Shown here: in pieces, positions 29,767-37,492 of the stretch | How positions within the stretch are numbered: the first letter of the stretch is position 1 | Layout of the letters: each line of letters begins with the position of its first letter | DNA from: Alphaproteobacteria bacterium | Lineage (GTDB): Bacteria > Pseudomonadota > Alphaproteobacteria > Caulobacterales > Parvularculaceae | Assembly: GCA_030426465.1 (NCBI GenBank) | Contig: JAUHYK010000029.1 | Location: 1-45,726 of the forward strand | DNA length: 45,726 bases | Direction: 5' to 3' | Position numbers and translations under genes: made by a program | The notes under the pieces: generated by a model | Told to the model about the DNA's origin: nothing | What the model saw: the letters and a program-made list of their open reading frames with translations, nothing else | Database searches by the model: none

Positions 29767-30828
29767 TTGTTGGGCCGTTCTATTAGACTTTTCCTAGTTG
29801 ATGGTTCTCCCACAGGAATTATTTCCGGTGAGATAATTAATTGGACTGGCCATGTTCTCTTTGCTCGTCGTTCGATGTTGCCAGAGTTACTTCGTAGGCC
29901 AGAAATAGATTCGCGCACTGGCGTTTATATTATATTTGGTCCTGATTATGATGATGGGGCTATAAGTCGAGTTTATATTGGTGAAACAGATAATCTGAGA
30001 AAACGGCTGTATGATCACTCTCGAGATAAAACCAAAGAATTCTGGGAGAGCGTTTGCGCCATAACGAGCAAAGACCAAAATTTAACAAAAGCGCACGTTA
30101 AATATCTAGAGCACAAGATGGTACAGCTGATTAAGCAAGAGGGGCGTGCCATCGTTGAAAATGGAAATTCTCCTGCGGCAGTATCTCTGCCCGAAGCAGA
30201 TATTTCTGATATGGAATACTTCCTTTCTCAACTTCAGTTATTGTTGCCGGTATTGGGTTTGGATTTTGTACGAACAACACCACGCCCGATGCGTGCAGCT
30301 CCTGAAAGTTCACTAAGTGATTTTCGGGATATAACTTCTGCTGGTATAGAAAACGACAATACTTTGGGCGGGACTCGTCGGCCGTCTGTTTTGGCGAGAC
30401 CAACTGATCAAGGTGCTCAAAGCCCCGTATTTAATATTCGAGATGGCAAACACGGTTTATCTGCATGGGCAATTGAGATTGAAGGCCAAATGGTAATCCT
30501 TCGTGACTCTCAAGCCCGTGCTGAAGTGCAGCCTTCACTATCTAATTCAGTAAACTCTTATCGAGAACTGCTAAAACGTAATGGTAAATTAGTTGAGGCC
30601 TCGCCGGGTGTTCTCGTGTTTGTGGAGGATGTCCCCTTTTCTAGCCCGAGTGCGGCGGCGCAAGCAGTATTCGGGACAAGCAGGAATGGACGCTACGACT
30701 GGTTAGTTGACGGATCAAATGTCACATATGGAGAATGGCAAGAAAGGCAACTTGCTTCTGATGAAGAAGATGTTGCGGTGCCCGGTGCTGATGTTTCAGA
30801 AGTTCTTACTAGCAAGGCCATACAATGA
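29767..30828 (+). CDS. GIY-YIG nuclease family protein with C-terminal DUF4357
   Basis: 353 aa from TTG 29767 (AGGAAAG upstream); TTG 29770 is equally possible and gives the MGRSIR N-terminus seen in relatives. GIY-YIG module: G52-V-Y, Y70-I-G72, catalytic-type R80 (RKRLYDH) and E115 (LEHKM). A C-terminal DUF4357 follows at about 265-340 (LLKRNGKLVEASPGVLVF, then GRYDWLV). The gene is visibly AT-richer than its neighbours, unlike the pdh genes, and ends in a 4-nt ATGA overlap with the next gene. Function unknown; similar proteins occur in accessory islands and near restriction-modification systems. Probably acquired horizontally. Confidence 0.88.
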   Translation: MLGRSIRLFLVDGSPTGIISGEIINWTGHVLFARRSMLPELLRRPEIDSRTGVYIIFGPDYDDGAISRVYIGETDNLRKRLYDHSRDKTKEFWESVCAITSKDQNLTKAHVKYLEHKMVQLIKQEGRAIVENGNSPAAVSLPEADISDMEYFLSQLQLLLPVLGLDFVRTTPRPMRAAPESSLSDFRDITSAGIENDNTLGGTRRPSVLARPTDQGAQSPVFNIRDGKHGLSAWAIEIEGQMVILRDSQARAEVQPSLSNSVNSYRELLKRNGKLVEASPGVLVFVEDVPFSSPSAAAQAVFGTSRNGRYDWLVDGSNVTYGEWQERQLASDEEDVAVPGADVSEVLTSKAIQ

Positions 30829-31292
30829 TTTATACAGGCCAATGCCATTGCGGGAAACTGACAGCGTCTTTTGATACGGAAAAGACGCCGGAGGCGCTGG
30901 GCGTTCGGACCTGTCAGTGCGCCTTTTGTCGCGCCCATGGCGCGGTCAATATTTCCGATCCGAACGGTCTAACGACCATCGATGGCGCGCTGGAAGATGT
31001 GAGGCGCTACACCTTTGCGCTACGCACCGCCGATTTTCTTCTCTGCAACAATTGCGGCGTCTATATCGCGGCGGTGATGGGCGAGGGCGACAAGATTGTC
31101 TCGACGCTCAATGTTGTTGGCCTGCGCATGAAAGAGTTTCTCGATAGAGATGAAGCGCCCATGGAATACGGCGCTGAAACCACGGAAAAACGCATCGCCC
31201 GCCGTTTTGAGAAATGGACGCCGACGCGCTTTACGAACCCTGAGCTTGCCGTCGCCAATTTTGGCCCACAAGAGATTAAGGCGTCAGCCTGA
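30825..31292 (+). CDS. GFA family protein (glutathione-dependent formaldehyde-activating/CENP-V fold)
   Basis: 155 aa. Zinc-binding cysteines typical of the GFA fold: C7-x-C9 (CHCG), C30-x-C32-x-x-C35, and C74-x-x-C77 (CNNCG). The founding member spontaneously or enzymatically couples formaldehyde to glutathione, though most relatives have no proven activity. ATG is inside the stop overlap (ATGA) with the GIY-YIG gene and its stop overlaps the next start (TGATG). Base composition returns to the genomic GC-rich pattern right here. Confidence 0.88.
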   Translation: MIYTGQCHCGKLTASFDTEKTPEALGVRTCQCAFCRAHGAVNISDPNGLTTIDGALEDVRRYTFALRTADFLLCNNCGVYIAAVMGEGDKIVSTLNVVGLRMKEFLDRDEAPMEYGAETTEKRIARRFEKWTPTRFTNPELAVANFGPQEIKASA

Positions 31293-32188
31293 TGGGATCA
31301 GCGCCGACATCAAAATCCCAAGGTTCTATGACTCAGGGCTACGTCACCATGGCGTATGGGTCCCGCAAGTTTTTCGAGATGGCGGTCAATCTTGCTCTAT
31401 CGGTCAAGCTCAACGATCCGGCACGGCCGGTGACGCTAATATATAAAGATATCGCCGAACTGCCCGAGGGTGTCGCGGCGCATTTTGATCACTGTGCGTC
31501 TTTTGAAAACCCTGACGACTATCCCGGCGTGACGATCAAGCTCGGCGTCTATGAACCGACGCCATATGCGGAGGCGATGTATGTGGACGCCGACTGCCTG
31601 ATCATGAAGCGCGACATGGACCGGCACTGGGAGAAATATGGTGCGCAGGATTTCAACCTTTCGGGCGTCACTTGCACCTCCGGCGCTTATTATGGCTGCG
31701 ATGTGAAAGCCATGATGGCGGCGGCGGGCGTTGATTATTTTGTCGCAGGAAATTGCGGCGTCCTGTTTTTTCGAAAAAATGAGGGGGGCGAAAAAGTATT
31801 TCGCGATGCGCGCGCTTATCTTGCAGAACGCCACCCCGATCTCATCGAAACGCGCCCGCGCCGCGGTGACGGCCTGTCGGATCAGCCCTATTTTTCCGCC
31901 GCCATGGCCAGGAACGGACTTCAGCCGGTCTCTTACACTGCGGAGGAAGGGACCGTCATGGCGACGACTTATCTGGCAAAAGACATCGATTTCGATCTTG
32001 CCGCCGGGCGCGGCCTCCTGAAAAAGCCAACCGGTTTTCGCGTCATGAACCGCTTATGGGCCAAGGGCTGGGTTGCGCATGACACCAGCATCGCTCATTT
32101 CATCGACTTGAAACCGCTTCGGGTCTATCAACGCCTTTCAGACTGGCTGCGCGACCGGTTTGGATTGCCGAGATATGTCTTTGAATGA
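31292..32188 (+). CDS. Glycosyltransferase-like protein (GT8-type DxD)
   Basis: 298 aa from ATG 31292 (overlapping the GFA stop); ATG 31328 is an alternative. A D99-A-D101 motif (YVDADCLIM) preceded by GVYEPTPYAEAMY fits nucleotide-sugar-dependent GT-A enzymes such as GT8; a conserved HDTSIAHF segment near the C-terminus may be the second metal/acceptor site. Cytoplasmic or membrane-associated through its Arg/Leu-rich C-terminus. Donor and acceptor unknown. Confidence 0.65.
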   Translation: MGSAPTSKSQGSMTQGYVTMAYGSRKFFEMAVNLALSVKLNDPARPVTLIYKDIAELPEGVAAHFDHCASFENPDDYPGVTIKLGVYEPTPYAEAMYVDADCLIMKRDMDRHWEKYGAQDFNLSGVTCTSGAYYGCDVKAMMAAAGVDYFVAGNCGVLFFRKNEGGEKVFRDARAYLAERHPDLIETRPRRGDGLSDQPYFSAAMARNGLQPVSYTAEEGTVMATTYLAKDIDFDLAAGRGLLKKPTGFRVMNRLWAKGWVAHDTSIAHFIDLKPLRVYQRLSDWLRDRFGLPRYVFE

Positions 32189-32250
32189 TTGTTGTTTTCG
32201 CCACGATCCTCATGATACGTCCCAAGAGAAACGCCGAGTAGAGATAAAAG

Positions 32251-33570
32251 ATGCCAACGCCAATCCTCATGCCCGCCCTGTCGCCGACCATGGAAGAAGG
32301 CACGCTCGCCAAGTGGAACGTCAAGGAAGGCGACAAAGTCTCCTCCGGCGATGTCATCGCGGAAATTGAAACCGACAAGGCGACGATGGAAGTCGAGGCG
32401 GTGGACGAGGGGACTGTCGGCAAGATTATCGTTGAGGCGGGCACTGAGAATGTAAAGGTGAACGCGCCGATCGCTGTTCTGCTCGACGATGGCGAAAGCG
32501 CCGGTGACATAGATGTGAGCGCGCTTGGAAATGGCGGCGGCGGTGGAGACGGAGACGCTTCTCCGAAAACCGAAGCGCCAAAAGCGGAGTCGAAACCGGC
32601 GGAGGGCGCGGCAGCGCCAGAATCGAAGGCCGCATCGAAATCCGCCCCGGCGCCAGCGCAAAAATCCAACGGCCGCATTCTCGCATCGCCGCTCGCCAAA
32701 CGCATCGCCAGTCAGGAGGGCGTTGACCTTTCCGCCGTGAGCGGCACCGGCCCTCATGGCCGCATCGTCAAGCGCGATGTTGAAAAGGCGATGAAAGAGG
32801 GGACCGGCAAGGCAGCGCCTGCATTCAAGCCGTCGCCCGCCTCCGTTGATTCCCGGCTCTATCCGGAAGACAGCTACACCGCCGTGAAACTTGATGGCAT
32901 GCGCAAGGTGATTGCAAAGCGGCTCACCCAGAGCTTCAATCAGGAAGTCCCGCATTTCCCGCTCAACATCGATGTGGAGCTCGACACCTTGCTGGCGGCT
33001 CGCGCTCGCATCAACGCCACGTCGCCGAAAGATGGCGACGACGCATTCAAATTGTCGGTGAACGATTTCATCATCAAGGCGTCGGCCATGGCGCTGAAAA
33101 AAGTGCCTGCGGCGAACGCCACTTACACCGATGAAGCGATCCTGTTGCACAAGCATGCCGATATCGGCGTTGCGGTTGCGATTGACGGCGGCCTTATCAC
33201 GCCGATCGTCTGGAAGGCGGAAGAAAAAGGCCTGATACAGATTTCCGCCGAAGTGAAGGATATGGCGGGTCGTGCGCGCCAGAAAAAACTGAAGCCCGAG
33301 GAATATCAGGGCGGCACATTCTCCGTCTCCAATCTCGGCATGTTCGGGATCACCAGCTTCGCCTCGATCGTGAACCAGCCCCATGGCGCGATCATGTCGG
33401 TGGGGGCTGGCGAGCAGCGCGCTGTGGTTCGCGATGGCGAAATTGTTGTCCGCACTATGATGACGGTGACGTTGACCTGCGATCACCGGGTTGTCGACGG
33501 CGCTGTCGGCGCAGAGTTTCTCGGCGCCTTCAAAGCGTTCATCGAAGAACCGGCCGCGATGCTTCTTTAA
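32251..33570 (+). CDS. pdhC: Pyruvate dehydrogenase E2, dihydrolipoamide acetyltransferase
   Basis: 439 aa. One lipoyl domain (1-80, K43), an Ala/Pro/Lys hinge, a peripheral-subunit-binding domain (about 147-182, [18 protein letters not shown]), and the trimer-forming acyltransferase domain ending in catalytic H412-R-V-V-D416-G. Transfers acetyl from lipoyl to CoA and forms the complex core. Its first 54 residues are identical to those of PdhB, encoded with many synonymous differences. Normal length for a one-lipoyl E2. The lpd (E3) gene is not adjacent. Confidence 0.97.
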   Translation: MPTPILMPALSPTMEEGTLAKWNVKEGDKVSSGDVIAEIETDKATMEVEAVDEGTVGKIIVEAGTENVKVNAPIAVLLDDGESAGDIDVSALGNGGGGGDGDASPKTEAPKAESKPAEGAAAPESKAASKSAPAPAQKSNGRILASPLAKRIASQEGVDLSAVSGTGPHGRIVKRDVEKAMKEGTGKAAPAFKPSPASVDSRLYPEDSYTAVKLDGMRKVIAKRLTQSFNQEVPHFPLNIDVELDTLLAARARINATSPKDGDDAFKLSVNDFIIKASAMALKKVPAANATYTDEAILLHKHADIGVAVAIDGGLITPIVWKAEEKGLIQISAEVKDMAGRARQKKLKPEEYQGGTFSVSNLGMFGITSFASIVNQPHGAIMSVGAGEQRAVVRDGEIVVRTMMTVTLTCDHRVVDGAVGAEFLGAFKAFIEEPAAMLL

Positions 33571-33572
33571 CA

Positions 33573-34385
33573 ATGGCGCGACGGGGGAAATTCGAGATTG
33601 CATCGGAACATCTCGGCCCATTGAGTTTCGGCGAGCGTGTTCTGCTCGCACTTTCTGATCACCCCGGGGATGTCAACAAGACATCAAACTATGAGGAGCC
33701 GACGCAGCAATGGACGGTAGAGTCCGCGCTTGCGCCGCTTGAAAAAGCCTTTCCCGGTTTCATGGAAAGCATCAAAGGCAAGCGCGTTCTTGATTACGGG
33801 TGCGGCGACGGATTTCAGTCTGTGGCGCTTGCGAAAGCCGGGGCGTCGCAAGTGCTCGGTGTCGAGATCGAAGCGAACCGCCGCGCGCACGGCCAGTCTC
33901 TTTCGTCAAAAGTAGGCGTGACGAACGTATCCTTCGCGGAAACCATAGCAGGCGAGTTCGACATGGTGATATCGCTCAACGCTATGGAGCATTTTGTTCA
34001 GCCTGCGGAAAATCTCCGCGACATGAAAAATGCGCTGGCGCCGGGTGGGCGGATTTATCTCAGCTTTGGTCCCTTATGGATGGCGCCATATGGTCATCAC
34101 ATGCATTTTTTCACCCGTGCGCCCTGGATTAATCTGGTGTTTCCGGAAAAGACAGTGTTCCGCGTTCGCAGCCTCTATCGCGATGATGGAGCGAATAGCT
34201 GGTCGCCGGGCATGAACCGGATGACCGTCGCCAAGTTCGAGCGGCTTATCGCTGAATGCGGCCTTGTCCCCATTCGGAGGCGTGACCGCACGGCGGCGAA
34301 CCTGCCGGCGCTCTCTATGATCCCGGGTGTGCGGGAGTTATTCGTGAATATCATCGATGCGGAGCTGGCGCCGAAAAGCATCTAA
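33573..34385 (+). CDS. Class I SAM-dependent methyltransferase
   Basis: 270 aa, starting 2 nt after the pdhC stop, so co-transcribed with it. SAM-binding motif I is VLDYGCGDG (72-80), followed by acidic E at the end of strand 2 and SLNAMEHF as motif post-I. Substrate unknown; the HFFTRAPWINLVF region resembles methyltransferases acting on small molecules or sugars. It occupies the place where other alphaproteobacteria often have lpd. Confidence 0.85.
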   Translation: MARRGKFEIASEHLGPLSFGERVLLALSDHPGDVNKTSNYEEPTQQWTVESALAPLEKAFPGFMESIKGKRVLDYGCGDGFQSVALAKAGASQVLGVEIEANRRAHGQSLSSKVGVTNVSFAETIAGEFDMVISLNAMEHFVQPAENLRDMKNALAPGGRIYLSFGPLWMAPYGHHMHFFTRAPWINLVFPEKTVFRVRSLYRDDGANSWSPGMNRMTVAKFERLIAECGLVPIRRRDRTAANLPALSMIPGVRELFVNIIDAELAPKSI

Positions 34386-34607
34386 TTGCTGCGCTTGCGA
34401 ATTGTTACAAAATCCGGCTGTAATTGAAGCAATTTAGAAGTTTATAGAAATATATAAATATCAACTACTTAAAGTGGATATGCTCAAAGTGAGAGTAAGA
34501 TATTATAACAATACGTGATCTTGCATCGCAAAAAGAACACATTTTAGCCGCGACTTTTGGCCAATCAATTGCAATATTCCACTCATCGCGAGGGCGTTGT
34601 GTTTAAC
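34386..34607. other. AT-rich gene-free stretch after the methyltransferase
   Basis: No convincing protein frame is seen. The first part (about 34428-34520) is strikingly AT-rich, including tandem ATATAAATAT-like runs. No convincing terminator was found directly after the methyltransferase, so its transcript could run into the hairpin region beginning near 34616. Confidence 0.6.
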
Positions 34608-34797
34608 CGCGCGTAGGCGAGGCGGTCAGCCTTCTCTCTCCCCCGTGCTGATTTCGCCTCGCCGCCCCTCGTATTGAGTAAGACGTTGCGTCTGGTCGGG
34701 AATGTTTTCTCCCTCTCATGCCGGTCAGGTGCAGGTTTCTCCGATTGAACTTTCCCCTCAGAGCGTTTCTCTCTCTCCCCTCTGAGGGGAATTTTTC
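34608..34797 (+). ncRNA. Candidate small RNA with C/U-rich hairpin loops
   Basis: No protein frame is supported here. Hairpin 1: GGCGAGGCG/CGCCTCGCC (34616-34624, 34655-34663) plus inner TCAGC/GCTGA, loop CTTCTCTCTCCCCCGT. Hairpin 2 (weaker): around 34697-34723, loop TTTTCTCCCTCT. Hairpin 3: a 12-bp perfect stem (34752-34763, 34780-34791), loop CGTTTCTCTCTCTCCC, followed by TTTTT, a full intrinsic terminator. Each loop is C/U-rich and could pair with Shine-Dalgarno sequences, the arrangement seen in several multi-target bacterial sRNAs. I could not find a clear promoter; the 5' end is a guess, and a 3'-UTR of the methyltransferase mRNA is possible. Confidence 0.45.
34752..34796 (+). terminator. 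Intrinsic terminator of candidate sRNA 1
   Basis: Perfect 12-bp stem TTCCCCTCAGAG/CTCTGAGGGGAA with a 16-nt C/U-rich loop, then five T on the plus strand. Confidence 0.88.
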
Positions 34798-34803
34798 ACT
34801 GCC

Positions 34804-34832
34804 TTGCATCTTTAAGAATGTAATTGTATAAC
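34804..34832 (+). promoter_or_regulatory. Sigma-70-type promoter of candidate sRNA 2
   Basis: TTGCAT (34804-34809), exactly 17 nt, then TATAAC (34827-34832): near-consensus housekeeping promoter, predicting a transcript start near 34839-34841. It lies immediately after one terminator and about 80 nt before another, with no protein frame between. Confidence 0.65.
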
Positions 34833-34838
34833 ATCACT

Positions 34839-34953
34839 AGAGATGGCGTATCCGCCAATATCTCGAATATTCAGTTGCGTATCTGTAGTGTATCGTTGCG
34901 TATCAATCGCGGGCGGCCCCAAGTCCCCCATAGGGGCCGCCCGTTCTGTTTTT
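34839..34953 (+). ncRNA. Candidate small RNA 2 with GCGTATC repeats
   Basis: About 115 nt from the predicted start to the T run. It opens with the small hairpin GGCG-TATC-CGCC (34845-34856), then AATAT-CTCG-AATATT, and contains GTTGCGTATC twice (34874-34883, 34895-34904) within three copies of GCGTATC. It ends in a strong terminator whose loop is C-rich. No convincing ORF with a ribosome site. It could be an independent sRNA or a truncated leader transcript of rplK; the strong terminator favours the former. Confidence 0.5.
34911..34953 (+). terminator. Intrinsic terminator of candidate sRNA 2
   Basis: Perfect 10-bp stem GGGCGGCCCC/GGGGCCGCCC (34911-34920, 34933-34942), 12-nt loop with five C, followed by GTTCTGTTTTT. 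Confidence 0.92.
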
Positions 34954-35129
34954 GGCTTTTCCCTTCAAAATCCGTCGTTTTTGCTCTTGCGGTGAGGCTT
35001 GGTCTCCTCTAAGAGCCCGGCTTTCGCGGGAGGTTTTCGGGTGAAGTCCTGCCCAAACTGCACCGCGTCCCTTCAACGGGCGGTCACCGTTAACTCGGTT
35101 TCCGCCAGATTAAACGAGAAGGCTATAAA
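34954..35129 (+). promoter_or_regulatory. rplK leader region
   Basis: 176 nt upstream of rplK. A hairpin CCCG...CGGG (35016-35030) is followed by AGGTTTTC, and an upstream GGCT (34997-35000) could pair with AGCC overlapping its left arm, so two exclusive folds are possible. Family knowledge: L1 or transcription attenuation controls the L11 operon in other bacteria; neither is shown here. No tRNA-Trp, secE or nusG is present before rplK. Confidence 0.4.
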
Positions 35130-35558
35130 ATGGCGAAGAAAATCTCAGGCTACCTGAAACTTCAGGTGCCGGCGGGAGCGGCCACGCCGTCACCCCCGAT
35201 CGGCCCGGCGCTCGGCCAGCGCGGTCTCAACATCATGGAATTCTGCAAGGCGTTTAACGCCAAAACGCAGGAAATGGAAAAGGGGATGCCGATCCCCACG
35301 ATCATCACGATCTTTTCCGACAAGTCGTTCACTTTTGCGACCAAGACGCCGCCGGCGTCTTACTTCCTCAAGAAAGCGGCGAAGCTGCAAAAGGGCGGTC
35401 AAACGCCTGGCAAAGCGGTCGCCGGTACAGTGACGACGGCGCAGTGCCGTGAAATCGCTGAAGCGAAAATGAAAGATCTCAACGCCAACGATCTCGACGC
35501 GGCGACGAAGATCATCATGGGTTCAGCGCGGGCCATGGGCCTTGAGGTGCAGGGGTAA
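35130..35558 (+). CDS. rplK: 50S ribosomal protein L11
   Basis: 142 aa. Starts [16 protein letters not shown] with the conserved proline-rich [20 protein letters not shown], and a C-terminal rRNA-binding half ending ARAMGLEV. It binds 23S rRNA at the GTPase-associated centre and is needed for the stringent response. GAGAAGG precedes the ATG; rplA follows 4 nt after the stop. Confidence 0.98.
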   Translation: MAKKISGYLKLQVPAGAATPSPPIGPALGQRGLNIMEFCKAFNAKTQEMEKGMPIPTIITIFSDKSFTFATKTPPASYFLKKAAKLQKGGQTPGKAVAGTVTTAQCREIAEAKMKDLNANDLDAATKIIMGSARAMGLEVQG

Positions 35559-35562
35559 GACG

Positions 35563-36255
35563 ATGGCGAAATCAGGAAAGAAAATTCACGCCGCCCGCAA
35601 GGCGATCAAACGCGACTGTCTTTACTCTGTTGAGGATGCAGTGGCTGAAGTGAAAAAGCACGCGACGGCGAAGTTCGACGAAACGATCGAAATCGCCATG
35701 AATCTCGGCGTCGATCCGCGTCACGCAGACCAGATGGTGCGCGGCGTTGTCTCCTTGCCGAACGGGACGGGCCGTACAGTGCGCGTCGCCGTTTTCGCAA
35801 AAGACAAGAAAGCCGAAGAAGCGACCGCCGCCGGCGCCGATATCGTCGGCGCTGAAGACCTCATGGAGAAAATCCAGGAAGGCTTCATGGATTTCGACCG
35901 CGTTATCGCGACGCCGGACATGATGGCTGTTGTCGGCCGTCTCGGTAAGGTGCTTGGCCCCCGCGGTCTCATGCCGAACCCGAAGGTCGGCACCGTAACG
36001 CCGAATGTGGCGCAGGCGGTGAAGGACTCCAAGGGCGGCGCCGTTGAGTTCCGCGTTGAAAAAGCCGGGATCGTCCATGCCGGCATCGGCAAGGCGAGCT
36101 TCGACGAAAAAGCCATCGCCGAGAACGCCAAGGCGTTCATCGACGCGGTGACCAAGGCCCGCCCGGCCGGCGCCAAAGGCACCTATGTGAAGAAGATCGC
36201 GATCTCTTCCACCATGGGCCCGGGCGTCAAGATCGAAACGGCTGGCGCGGCTTAA
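35563..36255 (+). CDS. rplA: 50S ribosomal protein L1
   Basis: 230 aa from ATG 35563. Conserved [24 protein letters not shown], and [16 protein letters not shown] followed by [20 protein letters not shown]. Binds 23S rRNA of the L1 stalk and, in many bacteria, its own mRNA as repressor. Co-transcribed with rplK and followed by a hairpin terminator, unlike the usual continuation into rplJ. Confidence 0.98.
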   Translation: MAKSGKKIHAARKAIKRDCLYSVEDAVAEVKKHATAKFDETIEIAMNLGVDPRHADQMVRGVVSLPNGTGRTVRVAVFAKDKKAEEATAAGADIVGAEDLMEKIQEGFMDFDRVIATPDMMAVVGRLGKVLGPRGLMPNPKVGTVTPNVAQAVKDSKGGAVEFRVEKAGIVHAGIGKASFDEKAIAENAKAFIDAVTKARPAGAKGTYVKKIAISSTMGPGVKIETAGAA

Positions 36256-36280
36256 GCTCCGTTAAGAATTGAAAGTTGAA

Positions 36281-36306
36281 ACGGCCCCGTGAGAGCGGGG
36301 CCGTTA
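36281..36306 (+). terminator. Hairpin terminator after rplA
   Basis: Perfect 9-bp GC-rich stem ACGGCCCCG/CGGGGCCGT (36281-36289, 36296-36304) with a 6-nt loop. The T tract is short (TTATTG), so termination may be partial. Confidence 0.7.
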
Positions 36307-36400
36307 TTGCATTGACCCATAAAATTGTCGGCATCGGCGGACCGGATTTTCAAGGAATGCAGACTATCCCATGCACCATTGGTTCGTGGAGTTTCCTTAA

Positions 36401-37402
36401 ATGCCCGTCAAGGCTGTTGATCCGGATTTGTCTGATATCACCGCGCTTGCGTCATTTCTGAAGAACCGCAAGGCGCGCGACGCATTTCAGACGGCGCTGA
36501 AAAAAGGCAAATCACCGACGATAAGCCTGACGGCGGCGATCAGTGCATCGCTTGTCTCAGCGGCGGCCAAAGAGGAAGAGTTCGACCCGCTCGACGGGCT
36601 AACGGCCGTGGATGACCTTTCGGCGTTCTCTGAGCTCTGCCTGCCGGGGGAGGCTTATGCCGACGCTGAGCATGACCATGAGGGGTTTGGTTCTGGCGAT
36701 GATCATGACGGGCATCAAGGTCATGCGTCCTATCTCGCCGATCCTTTCGCGTCGCGCTTCGCTAATGTCTATGCGCGCGAGCATGAAGGTCACAGCGATG
36801 CCGTCGGTCATGAAGGTCATGATGGTTTTGTGGCGGCGCACGCAGCGCATATGGGGGAGGGCGCGCAGGGCGCGAGCCACACTGCGTCGCATGCGGGGCA
36901 TGCAGGCCAACATGGGGCACATCAGACGGCCAGCGCGGGGCATGACAGCCATCACGAAAGCGCGGGGAAGGGTGATCCGCAGGTTCATGCCCAGCATGGT
37001 TCCGCGCAACATGGAGACCATGCCGATCATGTCGAGCACGCCGTTCATGACGGCTCACATGACGTTTCGGCTCACCAGTCCATGGAGCATGGAGATCACG
37101 GCGCGCATCAGTCTGTAGATGCTAGTGTTGCGCATACTGAGCATTCCAGCCCTCAAGCTGCGTCTCATGACATGCCTACGCTGGATGATGATGTTGAAGA
37201 CGATGTCATTGACGTAGATCAATCGATAGATGCTTTGGCGCAAAATCTCGGTGACGTTGCCGCAACCGACTCCAGTGAAGATGTCGCCGAAGCGCCGGTT
37301 GCGGAAGCACCTGATGAGCATCACCATCACGCCACGCTTGTCGATCTTGATACGCCGCCAGCGGACGACCTCGCCGCCGCCGCGCCGCCGCCGGTCATTT
37401 AA
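36401..37402 (+). CDS. Histidine-rich hypothetical protein
   Basis: 333 aa, no signal peptide or membrane helix, so probably cytoplasmic. Residues 1-60 form a short folded-looking segment. From about 88 to 245 the protein is low-complexity with very many His in HxGH, HxxH and HDH clusters, mixed with Ala, Gly, Ser, Asp; a C-terminal acidic part ends with HHHH and Pro/Ala. I recognise no family. The His density suggests metal (Zn, Ni, Cu or Co) binding or buffering, which is inference. Codon positions contain many CAT/ATG steps, generating spurious Met-rich frames on the other strands. GGAG lies 11 nt upstream of the ATG. Confidence 0.7.
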   Translation: MPVKAVDPDLSDITALASFLKNRKARDAFQTALKKGKSPTISLTAAISASLVSAAAKEEEFDPLDGLTAVDDLSAFSELCLPGEAYADAEHDHEGFGSGDDHDGHQGHASYLADPFASRFANVYAREHEGHSDAVGHEGHDGFVAAHAAHMGEGAQGASHTASHAGHAGQHGAHQTASAGHDSHHESAGKGDPQVHAQHGSAQHGDHADHVEHAVHDGSHDVSAHQSMEHGDHGAHQSVDASVAHTEHSSPQAASHDMPTLDDDVEDDVIDVDQSIDALAQNLGDVAATDSSEDVAEAPVAEAPDEHHHHATLVDLDTPPADDLAAAAPPPVI

Positions 37403-37492
37403 GGGCCTGCGTCACTAAACCCTTATCCCCCTGATTGCCGCACGCGCCGAAACGGCGTTTATTCTCCGTTGACGGCAAGGGAACAAGCGGCG

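Noticed and set aside
32128-33651. 507-residue antisense reading frame opposite pdhC
   Set aside because: GC-rich codon pattern of pdhC leaves the opposite strand open; the translation is Arg/His/Cys-rich with no family features.
34603-34809. Small minus-strand frame (68 codons) across the candidate sRNA
   Set aside because: No ribosome site; the region folds as hairpins and ends in a plus-strand terminator.
34386-35129. tRNA or other housekeeping RNA (tRNA-Trp, RNase P, SRP RNA, tmRNA) before rplK
   Set aside because: No cloverleaf, and none of the conserved core motifs of RNase P, SRP RNA or tmRNA was found.
36599-37118. Met/Arg-rich frames on both strands in the His-rich gene
   Set aside because: They arise from repeated CAT/ATG steps of His codons read in other frames; no independent support.
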